Source of the DNA: CBDUEV01 sp965366365
Lineage (GTDB): Bacteria; Actinomycetota; Acidimicrobiia; Spongiisociales; JAENVV01
Direction of reading: 5' to 3'
Assembly: GCA_965366365.1 (NCBI GenBank)
Contig: CBDUEV010000009.1
Location: forward strand, 1 to 64,000
Length of the DNA stretch: 64,000 nt
Position numbers and translations under genes: made by a program. Below are positions 33,034-40,863 of the stretch, one piece after another (positions within the stretch are counted from its first letter, which is position 1; every line of letters begins with the position of its first letter). The notes below the pieces were generated by a model. The model searched no databases and was not told the DNA's origin. It saw only the letters and a list, made by a program, of their open reading frames with translations.

Positions 33034-33684
33034 ATGGAACTGGTAGAACCGACGGCGGCCATCATCTTCGCGGGCGGGGAAGCCATCGACCTCGGCGTTG
33101 TCGAGGACCTGCCAGAAGGCGCTTTTGTGATCGCGGCCGATTCCGGTCTCGATCAGGCCGCATTGATTGGCTTTCAGGTCGACCTGATCGTCGGCGACCT
33201 CGACTCAGTCTCCCCGGACGGACTGGCCGCCGCCACCGGGATCCCGATGGAGATCTACGAACGGGACAAGGACTTCACCGACCTGGAACTGGCGGTGGAG
33301 GCCGCACTGCGCCTGGACGCAGAACGGATCATCGTCGTGGGAGGCTACGGGGGCCGGCTCGACCACCACCTCGCCAACACCTCGGTGATTTCCAGCCCTC
33401 GGCTGGCGAATTGCCGGGTGGAATGGCTTGCGGGCGAGGCTCATGTCTTCGTCGTCCACGGCACGGTGCATTTGCACGGCATGCCGGGGGCCACTGTGAG
33501 CCTCGTCCCGATCGGGGGCCCGGTCACCGGTGTCACCACCACCGGCCTGAGATGGCCACTCACCAACGAAACCCTCGAACCGTTCACTGCCCGGGGTATC
33601 TCGAACGAATTCGCCAAGCCCTACGCCACCGTCAAGGCCGACTCCGGAAGTCTGCTCGCCATCCTCCCCGAAGGCTCTCAATAG
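33034..33684 (+). CDS. thiN: thiamine diphosphokinase
   Basis: A 216-residue enzyme that pyrophosphorylates thiamine with ATP to thiamine diphosphate. Signatures: IIFAGGE, AADSGLDQA, IVGDLDSVSP, ERDKDFTDLELAVEAAL (Asp residues for Mg-ATP) and IIVVGGYGGRLDHHLAN. The C-terminal beta domain with GATVSLVPIGGPVTGVTTTGLRWPL binds thiamine. Length is typical. The stop codon lies inside a 15-bp tandem repeat that continues downstream. Confidence 0.92.
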   Translation: MELVEPTAAIIFAGGEAIDLGVVEDLPEGAFVIAADSGLDQAALIGFQVDLIVGDLDSVSPDGLAAATGIPMEIYERDKDFTDLELAVEAALRLDAERIIVVGGYGGRLDHHLANTSVISSPRLANCRVEWLAGEAHVFVVHGTVHLHGMPGATVSLVPIGGPVTGVTTTGLRWPLTNETLEPFTARGISNEFAKPYATVKADSGSLLAILPEGSQ

Positions 33685-33756
33685 GCCATGTGGCAATAGA
33701 CCATGTGGCAGTAGACCCTTGGCAATAGACCATTTGGCAGGAGATGATCTGGCAGT
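33679..33756. repeat. 15-bp degenerate tandem repeat across the thiN stop codon
   Basis: About five units of the form CAATAGRCCATGTGG, the third one base short and the fifth the most divergent. The first unit contains the thiN stop. The next two place TAG again in the same frame at 33697 and 33712, so the gene ends in a ladder of stops. Confidence 0.8.
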
Positions 33757-33774
33757 GAGTTACCGGACCGTGAA

Positions 33775-34038
33775 TTACTGGGCGTCGATCAGGTAGTCGA
33801 CGTAGAACTCCGTCCAGTCGTCCGTCCGCCCACCGCGCGCCTTTTCGGCCTCACCCAACAGGACGGCTAGCTCGTCCCGGGAGAGATCGGCATTGAGCGC
33901 CGCCGAAGCTTCCTCTCTCAGAAACTCGGCGTACCAGATCGGCCAATCCGGATCCTCCCCGTCGGCCTCCGCAAAGGCCTCGTGGTGGGCAGAGCCCACC
34001 GATCGCATTGCGTTGAGAAGTCGTTCTCGGTCTGCCAC
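33775..34038 (-). CDS. small acidic hypothetical protein
   Basis: An 87-residue protein with a clear sequence plan: a helix (LLNAMRSVGSAHHEAFAE), DPDWPIWYAEFLREEASAAL, LSRDELAVLLGEAEK and WTEFYVDYLIDAQ. The Trp/Tyr-rich WPIWYAEFL and WTEFYVDYL blocks look like a repeated motif. Small soluble proteins of this kind occur in many bacteria without known function. The start is GTG 34038, supported by a -10 box at six bases. It lies convergent to thiN, beyond the tandem repeat. Confidence 0.7.
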   Translation of the reverse strand: MADRERLLNAMRSVGSAHHEAFAEADGEDPDWPIWYAEFLREEASAALNADLSRDELAVLLGEAEKARGGRTDDWTEFYVDYLIDAQ

Positions 34039-34044
34039 ATCCCC

Positions 34045-34050
34045 AGCCTA
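34045..34050 (-). promoter_or_regulatory. -10 box for the small acidic protein
   Basis: TAGGCT on the minus strand, six bases before GTG 34038; sits in the 37-base gap after the acyl-CoA dehydrogenase. Confidence 0.6.
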
Positions 34051-34075
34051 CGCCGAGCGATCGGTCAACGAAGCC

Positions 34076-35257
34076 TCAGCGAGGCACGTCTTTCCAGGCG
34101 ATGTCCTTATCGACCCGCGGTTCGCCCGGAAGGCCCAGGACTCGTTCGCCGAGGATGTTGCGCATGATCTCCGAGGTGCCGCCCTCGATCGAGTTCGCTC
34201 GGGCGCGCAGGAAAGAGCGTTGGCTGGCCTGCCGCCCCAAGCCGGCTTCCTCGGGGCGAGCCATCGTGTAGCCGCCGGGGAGCAACAGGCCCTCCGCGCC
34301 GAGGAGCTCCATGGTGAATTCGGTGATCTTCTTGTTGAGGTCGGCCCAGTGCAACTTGCCTGTTGAGCCTTCCGGCCCCGGAACCCCTCGTCTGCGATTG
34401 TCCGAGGCGCGCATGTTGGTCAGCCGCATCGCCTCGGCTTCCATCCACAAGCCGGCGAGTTTGTCGCGTTTGGCGGGGTCGTCTCGATCCTTCGACTTCC
34501 ACACCTCGACGGCGTCCGCGATCGCTCCCCCGCCGCGCGGAGTGACGTTCGATCCGATCGCCACCCGCTCGTTCATGAGCGTGGTGAGCGCAATCCTCCA
34601 GCCTTCGCCCACCTCACCCAGTCGGTTCTCGTCGGGTACACGGACATCCGTGAAGTACACCTCGTTGAACTCGGCCTCACCGGTGATCTGGTAGAGAGGT
34701 CGCACCTCCACGCCTGGCGATTCCATGTCCACGATGAAGTAGCTGAGGCCCTTGTGTTTCGGGACGTCGGGGTCGGTGCGCACCACCAGCATCCCCCATC
34801 GCGAGACATGGGCGAGAGTCGTCCACACCTTCTGACCGTTGACGATCCACTCGTCGCCGTCGCGAACCGCTCGGGCGGAAAGGCCCGCCACGTCCGAACC
34901 GGCGTCAGGCTCGGAGAACATCTGGCACCAGATCTCCTCCGCCGTGAACATCTTCCTGAGCCACTTCTCTCGCTGCTCGTCGGTGCCGTGGGCGGCCAGC
35001 ACCGGCCCTCCCATCCCGATCCCGAGGATGTTCCGCTGGTAGTTGGCGATCGAACCACCGCGCCTCCGCACCTCGGCCAGAACGGTCTTGTGGTACTTCG
35101 GGCTGATCCCGAGGCCGCCGAAGCCTTCCGGAAACTGAACCCACGCCAGGCCGAGGTCGTACATCCGTCCCCAGAACTCCGGACCCTCCCGTTTTTCGGT
35201 GGTGGCAAAGAGGTCATCCAGCCGGGCGTTGACGAGCTGCTCATCCGTGGCGGTCAT
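34076..35257 (-). CDS. acyl-CoA dehydrogenase
   Basis: A 393-residue flavoenzyme for the alpha,beta-desaturation of acyl-CoA. Signatures: WVQFPEGFGGLGISPKY, CQMFSEPDAGSDVAGLSARA (first FAD/substrate block), WIVNGQKVWTTLAH, and the C-terminal RSFLRARANSIEGGTSEIMRNILGERVLGLP. The SIEGGTSE segment corresponds to the adenine-binding end of the FadE fold. The sequence style is closer to actinobacterial FadE enzymes for branched or steroid side chains than to short-chain ones (inference). It is the last gene of the minus-strand run, 11 bases after the MaoC gene. Confidence 0.9.
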   Translation of the reverse strand: MTATDEQLVNARLDDLFATTEKREGPEFWGRMYDLGLAWVQFPEGFGGLGISPKYHKTVLAEVRRRGGSIANYQRNILGIGMGGPVLAAHGTDEQREKWLRKMFTAEEIWCQMFSEPDAGSDVAGLSARAVRDGDEWIVNGQKVWTTLAHVSRWGMLVVRTDPDVPKHKGLSYFIVDMESPGVEVRPLYQITGEAEFNEVYFTDVRVPDENRLGEVGEGWRIALTTLMNERVAIGSNVTPRGGGAIADAVEVWKSKDRDDPAKRDKLAGLWMEAEAMRLTNMRASDNRRRGVPGPEGSTGKLHWADLNKKITEFTMELLGAEGLLLPGGYTMARPEEAGLGRQASQRSFLRARANSIEGGTSEIMRNILGERVLGLPGEPRVDKDIAWKDVPR

Positions 35258-35268
35258 GCGTCTCCTCC

Positions 35269-36123
35269 TCAGGCAACGGTCAAGGCGGCGTTCGAGATGA
35301 CGGGACTGTTCCGTTCTTTGGTCTCGGCAGTGATGAGGACGCCGCCGTCCTCTTCCCAGATCGAGGTGACAATGGTCTCGCCGGGGAACACCGGTCCGGC
35401 GAAGCGAGCCGAGTAGCTGGACACCTTGGTCGTGTCACCCGACAGAACGGTATCGACAACGGCTTTACACACCACCCCGTACGAGCAGAGACCGTGCAGG
35501 ATGGGGCGGTCGAAACCGCCGAAGGCCGCGAAAGCCGGATCGGCGTGCAGAGGATTCTTGTCCCCCGACAAACGATAGAGCAGCGCTTGCTGGGGAAGCG
35601 TAGGAGACTCGATCACGTGGTCCGGCGTTCGCTCCGGAGCAACGTTCCCGGCAGCGGGGCCGCTGTCGCCGCCAAAGCCTCCCTCACCGCGAAGGAAGAT
35701 CGAAGAGCGGTTGGTGAACAACCTCTCGCCGTCGGGGGTGGTGGTCTCGATCTCCAGGATCACCAGCGCACCTTTGCCCTTGTCGTAGATCTCCGAGATG
35801 CGTCCCGAATGGACGGCCCCACTGAGGGAGGTGGGAACGGGGCGGTGTATCTCGATCGCCTGTTCGCCATGGAGGAGCATGGCGAAATTGAAGTCGAGTC
35901 CCTCCACCGAGGCGAGCTGGGCCATCATGGCGAACGACGTGGTCGTGACGAACGATGGCAACACCTTCAGGTTGGCCTCGTACGTGTACTCGAGCTCGCC
36001 GGGATCCGTGGGATGGGATCCCGCTCCCAACCCCAAGTGATAGAGAATCACGGCATCCTCATCCCACGACGACGTCATCGGCTCGAGTGAAGCTCCCAGC
36101 GCCTTGTCGATGTCGATCGGCAT
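35269..36123 (-). CDS. MaoC-type (R)-enoyl-CoA hydratase 2
   Basis: A 284-residue double hot-dog protein. The N-terminal half (YHLGLGAGSHPTDPGELEYTYE...LKVLPSF) and the C-terminal half carrying the hydratase-2 motif DKNPLHADPAFAAFGGFDRPILHGLCSYG match the peroxisomal MFE-2 hydratase domain. Asp and His of the motif (D-x5-H) are present. It would hydrate trans-2-enoyl-CoA to the (R)-3-hydroxy form. It lies one base after the SDR gene whose product would oxidise that alcohol, so the two genes mirror the fused MFE-2 enzyme. Confidence 0.9.
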   Translation of the reverse strand: MPIDIDKALGASLEPMTSSWDEDAVILYHLGLGAGSHPTDPGELEYTYEANLKVLPSFVTTTSFAMMAQLASVEGLDFNFAMLLHGEQAIEIHRPVPTSLSGAVHSGRISEIYDKGKGALVILEIETTTPDGERLFTNRSSIFLRGEGGFGGDSGPAAGNVAPERTPDHVIESPTLPQQALLYRLSGDKNPLHADPAFAAFGGFDRPILHGLCSYGVVCKAVVDTVLSGDTTKVSSYSARFAGPVFPGETIVTSIWEEDGGVLITAETKERNSPVISNAALTVA

Positions 36124-36124
36124 G

Positions 36125-37030
36125 TCAGCCCTGCAACGCTTTGAACAGCAACGCCATCTCTTCGTTGTTGTTCTGGGCGATCATGTAGTCGGAGATGTCA
36201 CGTATCTCATCGAGGTGCGTGGCGATGTCCTCGACGCTTGGCACCACCCCTTGACCCGAGAACCAGCCTTGGTTCACACCGACGAAGATACGTGCGTAGC
36301 GGCCGCCACCCACCGAGAACACTTCGTGAGTGACCGCGCAGTCTTCTGACGCCAGGTAGACGACCAGGGGCATGACCTGGTTGGGGTCGACCATGTCGGC
36401 CAACGGTCCGAGAAGATCCTCGGTCATCCGCGTCTTGGCGACGGGGGCGATGGCGTTGGCTTTGATGTTGTACTTGGCGCCCTCGATGGCGAGGACGTTC
36501 ATCATCCCCACCAGCCCGCCTTTGGCCGCTCCGTAGTTCGCTTGACCGAAGTTGCCGAAGATGCCCGACGGCGACGAGGTGTTCACGATGCGTCCGTAGC
36601 CGGCTTCCTTCATCGCCGCGAAGGCGGGTTGCGTGACATAGAAGGCGCCCTTGAGATGGACATCGATCACGGCGTCGATTTGGTCCGTCGTCATCTTTGC
36701 GAACGAGGCGTCTCGGAGGATGCCGGCGTTGTTGATGAGAATATCGATCTGGCCGAACGTGTCGAGGGCCGTCTGGACGATCCCGGCGCCTCCTTCGGGC
36801 GTGGCCACCGAGTCGTAGTTGGCCACTGCTTCTCCGCCGGCGGCGGTGATCTCGTCGACCACGGCGTCGGCAGCCATCGACCCGGCACCTGATCCGTCCA
36901 CGGCGCCACCGAGGTCGTTCACCACGACCCTGGCGCCTCGCCTCGCCAGCTCCAGCGCGTAGGTCTTTCCTAGCCCGCCGCCGGCCCCGGTGATGACCGC
37001 GACGCGCTGATCAAAGGTGATATCGGACAT
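36125..37030 (-). CDS. SDR-family (3R)-hydroxyacyl-CoA dehydrogenase, MFE-2-like
   Basis: A 301-residue short-chain dehydrogenase. TGAGGGLGKTYALELARRGARVVVNDLGG is the NAD(H) site with the VVNDLGG signature of MFE-2/HSD17B4. NNAGILRD, a catalytic Ser in NTSSPSGIFGNFGQANYGAAKGG and Tyr-x3-Lys (YGAAK) are all present. The C-terminus keeps MFE-2-like features. It most likely oxidises (3R)-hydroxyacyl-CoA to 3-ketoacyl-CoA. Upstream lies a long inverted repeat (37046-37089). Confidence 0.9.
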   Translation of the reverse strand: MSDITFDQRVAVITGAGGGLGKTYALELARRGARVVVNDLGGAVDGSGAGSMAADAVVDEITAAGGEAVANYDSVATPEGGAGIVQTALDTFGQIDILINNAGILRDASFAKMTTDQIDAVIDVHLKGAFYVTQPAFAAMKEAGYGRIVNTSSPSGIFGNFGQANYGAAKGGLVGMMNVLAIEGAKYNIKANAIAPVAKTRMTEDLLGPLADMVDPNQVMPLVVYLASEDCAVTHEVFSVGGGRYARIFVGVNQGWFSGQGVVPSVEDIATHLDEIRDISDYMIAQNNNEEMALLFKALQG

Positions 37031-37045
37031 GGTGAGTCTCCGTCG

Positions 37046-37089
37046 TCAGGTGGGCTTGTCGACTCAGTTTAGTCGACAAGCCCACCTGA
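37046..37089. promoter_or_regulatory. perfect 19-bp inverted repeat upstream of the MFE-2-like SDR gene
   Basis: Arms 37046-37064 and 37071-37089 are exactly complementary around the six-base spacer CAGTTT. It lies 16 bases before the SDR start and about 40 bases after the acyl-CoA ligase stop. No T-tract follows. It could be an operator for a TetR-type regulator of the beta-oxidation genes or an intra-operon terminator/attenuator; the sequence alone does not decide. Confidence 0.7.
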
Positions 37090-37102
37090 GTTAACGGTGG
37101 TT

Positions 37103-37120
37103 CACACCGATTCCGGTGTG
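37103..37120 (-). terminator. short hairpin after the acyl-CoA ligase gene
   Basis: CACACCG and CGGTGTG (7-bp stem, four-base loop) lie eight bases after the ligase stop codon; no T-tract, so termination strength is unclear. Confidence 0.45.
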
Positions 37121-37127
37121 TGTCGCG

Positions 37128-38915
37128 TCAGCTGCGGTAGATGTCGTCCATCACGTGGGCGTACTTCTCCGCGACGATCTTCCTCTTCACCTTCAGCGTC
37201 GGCGTTATCTCGCCGCCCTCGATCGAGAAGTCCTCCGGCAGGATCCGGAACGCCTTGATCGCCTCTGCCTTCGAGACGGCCTTGTTGGCGTCGGCGATGG
37301 CCGCCTCGATCTCTTCCTTGAGATGGAGGTCCTCGGCCAGCTCGTGAAGTTCACCGGTCTTGCCCTTGGAGGCTTTCCAGCGCGGGAATTCCTCGGGATC
37401 GATGGTGACCATCACGGCGATGAACGGTTGAGCGTCGCCGATCACCATGCACTGGCTGATGAGCGGGTGGGCACGCAGCCGGTCTTCGAGTTGGGCGGGA
37501 GCGACGTTCTTGCCGCCCGCCGTCACGATGATCTCCTTCTTCCGGCCCGTGATCCGCAGGAACCCTTCGTCGTCCAGCGAACCGAGGTCACCCGAATGGA
37601 ACCACCCGTCGTCGCTGAGGGCTTCCGCAGTTGCGGCATCGTTGTTCCAGTAGCCCGAGAAGACGTGTCCGCCCTTGATGAGCACCTCGCCGTCGTCGGC
37701 GATACGGATGGACACGCCCGGTATCGGGGTGCCGACCGTACCGATCTTCAGCTTGCCGTTCCGTCCGACCGTGGTGGCAGCCGACGTCTCGGTCAGGCCG
37801 TAACCCTCGTAGACAGTGAGACCCACACCCGAGAAGAAGAAGCCGAGGCGCTCTCCTAGTGGAGCGCCGCCGGACACGGCCGTGGTGGCCCGGCCTCCGA
37901 ACAGCGCCCGAATCTTCGAATAGACGAGCTTGTCGAACACGGCATGCAAGACCTTCGTCTTGAGGCCGACAGAGCCGCTCTCGCTCTGGCGTGCAAAGTC
38001 GATGGCGGTCTTGGCGGCCGCGTCGAAGATCTTGCCCTTCCCATCCTCGGCAGCCTTGCTGGCGGCCGAGTTGTAGACCTTCTCGAACACGCGAGGGACC
38101 GAGAACACAAAGGTCGGTTTGACCATGGCGAGCTCCTCGAGGAGCTGCGGGGTGCCCGTGGAAAAGGCGATCTTGGCGCCGACGTCGACCGATCCCACCT
38201 GGATCAGTCGAGCGAAGATGTGTGCCAAGGGGAGGAACATGAGCGTCGAGGCGCCCGGATAGAAGACGTCCTGGGTCTCGAGCAGAGTGTTCCTGACCAC
38301 CCACACGAAGTTGAGGTGGGTCAGGTGACATCCCTTCGGGAGACCGGTCGTCCCGGAGGTGTAGACCAGCGTGGCGAGGTCTGTCTGGTTCGTGGCTTCG
38401 ACTCTGGCCATCACCTCGTCGTTCGACACATCCTTGCCGAGTTCGGTCAGCTCGTCGATGGCCCCACTGTCGATCGACCACACCTTCTCGCAGGTGCCCA
38501 GGTTGCCGGCCCGTTCATTGAAGACCTCCACCAGGGCGTTCGAAGCGGCCACCATCGCCACCGCTCCCGAGTCCTTGACGATCCACTCCACCTGTTCCGA
38601 AGACGACGTCTCGTAGATGGTCACCGTGGCGCAGCCGGCCGCCCAGATCGCGTAGTCGAAATAGGTGAACTCGATCCGAGTGGGTGCGAAGAGACAGATA
38701 CGGTCGCCGGGCTGGATTCCGGCGGCGATGAAGCCTGCCGCGATGCGGCGCACCTTTTCCGCGAACTCCTTGGTGCTGACGTCCACGAACGAATCGCCGT
38801 CTCGATAGGCGAGGGCAGCTCGATTGGGGTGTTCCCGTTCGGCCCTCCACAGTCCATCCGTGACCGTTTCGCTGGCATCGATAACTGCGGCACCAGGACT
38901 TGTGAACTCTTGCAT
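37128..38915 (-). CDS. long-chain acyl-CoA ligase, FadD15-like
   Basis: A 595-residue AMP-forming ligase. YTSGTTGLPKG (185-195, ATP P-loop), YEGYGLTETSAATT (adenine), GWFHSGDLG and GFLRITGRKKEIIVTAGGKNVAPAQLEDRL (hinge and C-terminal domain) are in order. A lysine-rich tail (LKVKRKIVAEKYAHVMDDIY) carries the catalytic Lys. It activates a fatty or sterol-derived acid to CoA via acyl-AMP. GGAGGAG before the ATG at 38915 fixes the start. The paralogue at 39031 follows the same plan but is clearly different in sequence. Confidence 0.9.
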   Translation of the reverse strand: MQEFTSPGAAVIDASETVTDGLWRAEREHPNRAALAYRDGDSFVDVSTKEFAEKVRRIAAGFIAAGIQPGDRICLFAPTRIEFTYFDYAIWAAGCATVTIYETSSSEQVEWIVKDSGAVAMVAASNALVEVFNERAGNLGTCEKVWSIDSGAIDELTELGKDVSNDEVMARVEATNQTDLATLVYTSGTTGLPKGCHLTHLNFVWVVRNTLLETQDVFYPGASTLMFLPLAHIFARLIQVGSVDVGAKIAFSTGTPQLLEELAMVKPTFVFSVPRVFEKVYNSAASKAAEDGKGKIFDAAAKTAIDFARQSESGSVGLKTKVLHAVFDKLVYSKIRALFGGRATTAVSGGAPLGERLGFFFSGVGLTVYEGYGLTETSAATTVGRNGKLKIGTVGTPIPGVSIRIADDGEVLIKGGHVFSGYWNNDAATAEALSDDGWFHSGDLGSLDDEGFLRITGRKKEIIVTAGGKNVAPAQLEDRLRAHPLISQCMVIGDAQPFIAVMVTIDPEEFPRWKASKGKTGELHELAEDLHLKEEIEAAIADANKAVSKAEAIKAFRILPEDFSIEGGEITPTLKVKRKIVAEKYAHVMDDIYRS

Positions 38916-39012
38916 GGGCGTGCTCCTCCGAACCGTCGAATATCCAGACTCTACCTGGTCATAAGGGTCAGCGAAACGCTGCCACATCACGTCTTTGGGA
39001 CATCACCCCTAC

Positions 39013-39040
39013 AGCGTCACCCATAGAGCGTCACCCATAG
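39013..39040. repeat. 14-bp tandem duplication at the fadD stop codon
   Basis: Two identical 14-bp units (39013-39026 and 39027-39040). The second contains the stop of the ligase gene ending at 39031 and its last codons; the first repeats them just downstream. A third, degenerate unit is visible at about 38999-39012. Confidence 0.75.
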
Positions 39041-40851
39041 AGGGCGTCGATGAGGTCACGATATCGATCTTGCACGATCGAACGTCTCAATTTGAAAGAA
39101 GGTGTGAGCAGCCCCGACTCCGGGGTCCAGTCGTCGGCGACCAACGCGTACTTCTTGACCTGCTCGACTCGGGCGACCTCTGCGTTGGCCGCAGCAACTG
39201 CTGCTTCGACGGCGGCCTGAACCTCGGGGAGCTCGACGACCGGAGCTTCGGTATCTCCAAAGGCGGCAGCCAATTGCTCAGGATCCAAGGCCAGAACGGC
39301 CACGAGGTAGGGCCGGCGGTCGCCCACAACGCACGCGTGGCCCACGAGAGGATGACGTTGGAGGAGGTGCTCGAGATGCACAGGAGCGATGTTCTTACCG
39401 CCCGCCGTCACGATCAGCTCCTTCTTCCGTCCGACGATGGTCAGGTAGCCCTCGCGGTCGATCGTTCCCAAGTCGCCGGTTCGCAGCCAGCCCTCCTCGT
39501 CGATGGCAGCGGCCGTTGCCTCCTCGTCTCGGTAGTAGCCGGGTGTCACGTTCCCTCCGCGGATCAAGAGCTCACCGTCGGAGTCCACCCGAATCTCGAC
39601 GCCCGCCAACGGCCGGCCCACCGTGCCGAGCTTGTCGAAGCCATTGACGTTGCTGGTCACCGGGCCGCAGCATTCCGTCATCCCGTACAGCTCATGAAGC
39701 GGCACGCCCACGGATCGGAAGAAGGCAACGATGTGCCTGTCGATGGGTCCCGCCGTCGTGATCGCCGTGGACAGCTGGTCGAATCCCAGCTCAGACCGAA
39801 TCCTGGACAGAACCAGTCTGTCCAAGCCGGCCAACTTGGCCGCCGTGAGGGGTGACGGCTTCTCCCCGAACTGCTCGGCATCGAGGACCTGGCGTCCGCT
39901 CTCGATGGCCAGCTCTGTGAGGCGCCGCCGTCTCGGGTCTTCTTCCCCGTCCAACTTGACCCAAACCCGCTGATAGAGCTTCTCCCAAATCCGGGGCACC
40001 CCCACGAACAGGTGGGGCCGGACGACCCTGAGGACATTCATGATCGAGGCGACATTGGAGCAATACGTCACCTCACCCACCAACCACATCCCCAGATAGT
40101 GGCTCGCTGCTCGCTCGGCGATATGAGCCAACGGCAGGTAGGAGACGAGTTTGGGATGCGCGGGGAGGTCGACCGCCATCCCCATCGTTTCGAGGGTCCA
40201 CAAAACGTTCGCCTGGCTGAGTTCCACGCCCTTCGGCTCGCCGGTCGTGCCCGACGTGTAGATCAGGGTGGCGAGATGGTGGGGTTGCACTCCGGCCGAC
40301 ACGTTCTCGATCGAGACCGGGTCGGCCCCGAGTCGCGCACGCCCGGATTCGAGGAGCTCCGACCAGGTAGAGGCGCCTTCTGGCGCATCTCCGCCGAGCA
40401 CCACGATGTGATCGAGGGCGGGCAGATCGTGGCGGATCGACAACCACAACTTCGCCGTCTCGGCGTCCTCCACGATGGCCACTTTGGCCTTGCAGTCGTC
40501 CGCCACGTAGGCAACCTGGGCCGGAGCGAACGTCGAGTACACCGTCACCGGAGTCGCTCGGGCGTGCACCGCTCCGAGGTCGGCGATGACGTGCTCTGGA
40601 CGGTTGGCGGCCATGATCGCCACCGCGTCGCCCGGCTCCACCCCCAACTCGAGCAGCCCAACGGCAATCGCCAGTACCTGGGACCTGTACTCCTGCCACG
40701 TGAGATGTTCCAGCTTCCCGCTCTCACGCCAGGCAATGGCCGGGCGATCCGGATAGCTCCGTGCATTGCGAGCAAGGACGTCGACCAGCGTCAATCCGCC
40801 GACTGCATCCTCGATCGTGTTTCGCTCCATCGTGAGCGCATCGTTCAACAT
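39031..40851 (-). CDS. AMP-forming long-chain acyl-CoA ligase (second paralogue)
   Basis: A 606-residue ligase with IYTSGTTGEPKG (197-208), ELYGMTECCGPVTSN, GWLRTGDLG and GYLTIVGRKKELIVTAGGKNIAPVHLEHLL, ending LRRSIVQDRYRDLIDALYG. It belongs to the same superfamily as the gene at 37128; substrate preference cannot be told. The start at 40851 has GAGGTGAT upstream; a second Met seven codons in is possible. It is 12 bases after the CaiB/BaiF gene and looks co-transcribed with it. Confidence 0.9.
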   Translation of the reverse strand: MLNDALTMERNTIEDAVGGLTLVDVLARNARSYPDRPAIAWRESGKLEHLTWQEYRSQVLAIAVGLLELGVEPGDAVAIMAANRPEHVIADLGAVHARATPVTVYSTFAPAQVAYVADDCKAKVAIVEDAETAKLWLSIRHDLPALDHIVVLGGDAPEGASTWSELLESGRARLGADPVSIENVSAGVQPHHLATLIYTSGTTGEPKGVELSQANVLWTLETMGMAVDLPAHPKLVSYLPLAHIAERAASHYLGMWLVGEVTYCSNVASIMNVLRVVRPHLFVGVPRIWEKLYQRVWVKLDGEEDPRRRRLTELAIESGRQVLDAEQFGEKPSPLTAAKLAGLDRLVLSRIRSELGFDQLSTAITTAGPIDRHIVAFFRSVGVPLHELYGMTECCGPVTSNVNGFDKLGTVGRPLAGVEIRVDSDGELLIRGGNVTPGYYRDEEATAAAIDEEGWLRTGDLGTIDREGYLTIVGRKKELIVTAGGKNIAPVHLEHLLQRHPLVGHACVVGDRRPYLVAVLALDPEQLAAAFGDTEAPVVELPEVQAAVEAAVAAANAEVARVEQVKKYALVADDWTPESGLLTPSFKLRRSIVQDRYRDLIDALYG

Positions 40852-40863
40852 CTCGACATCACC

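Noticed and set aside
33679..33756. CRISPR array
   Set aside because: Units are 15 bases and contiguous, without spacers.
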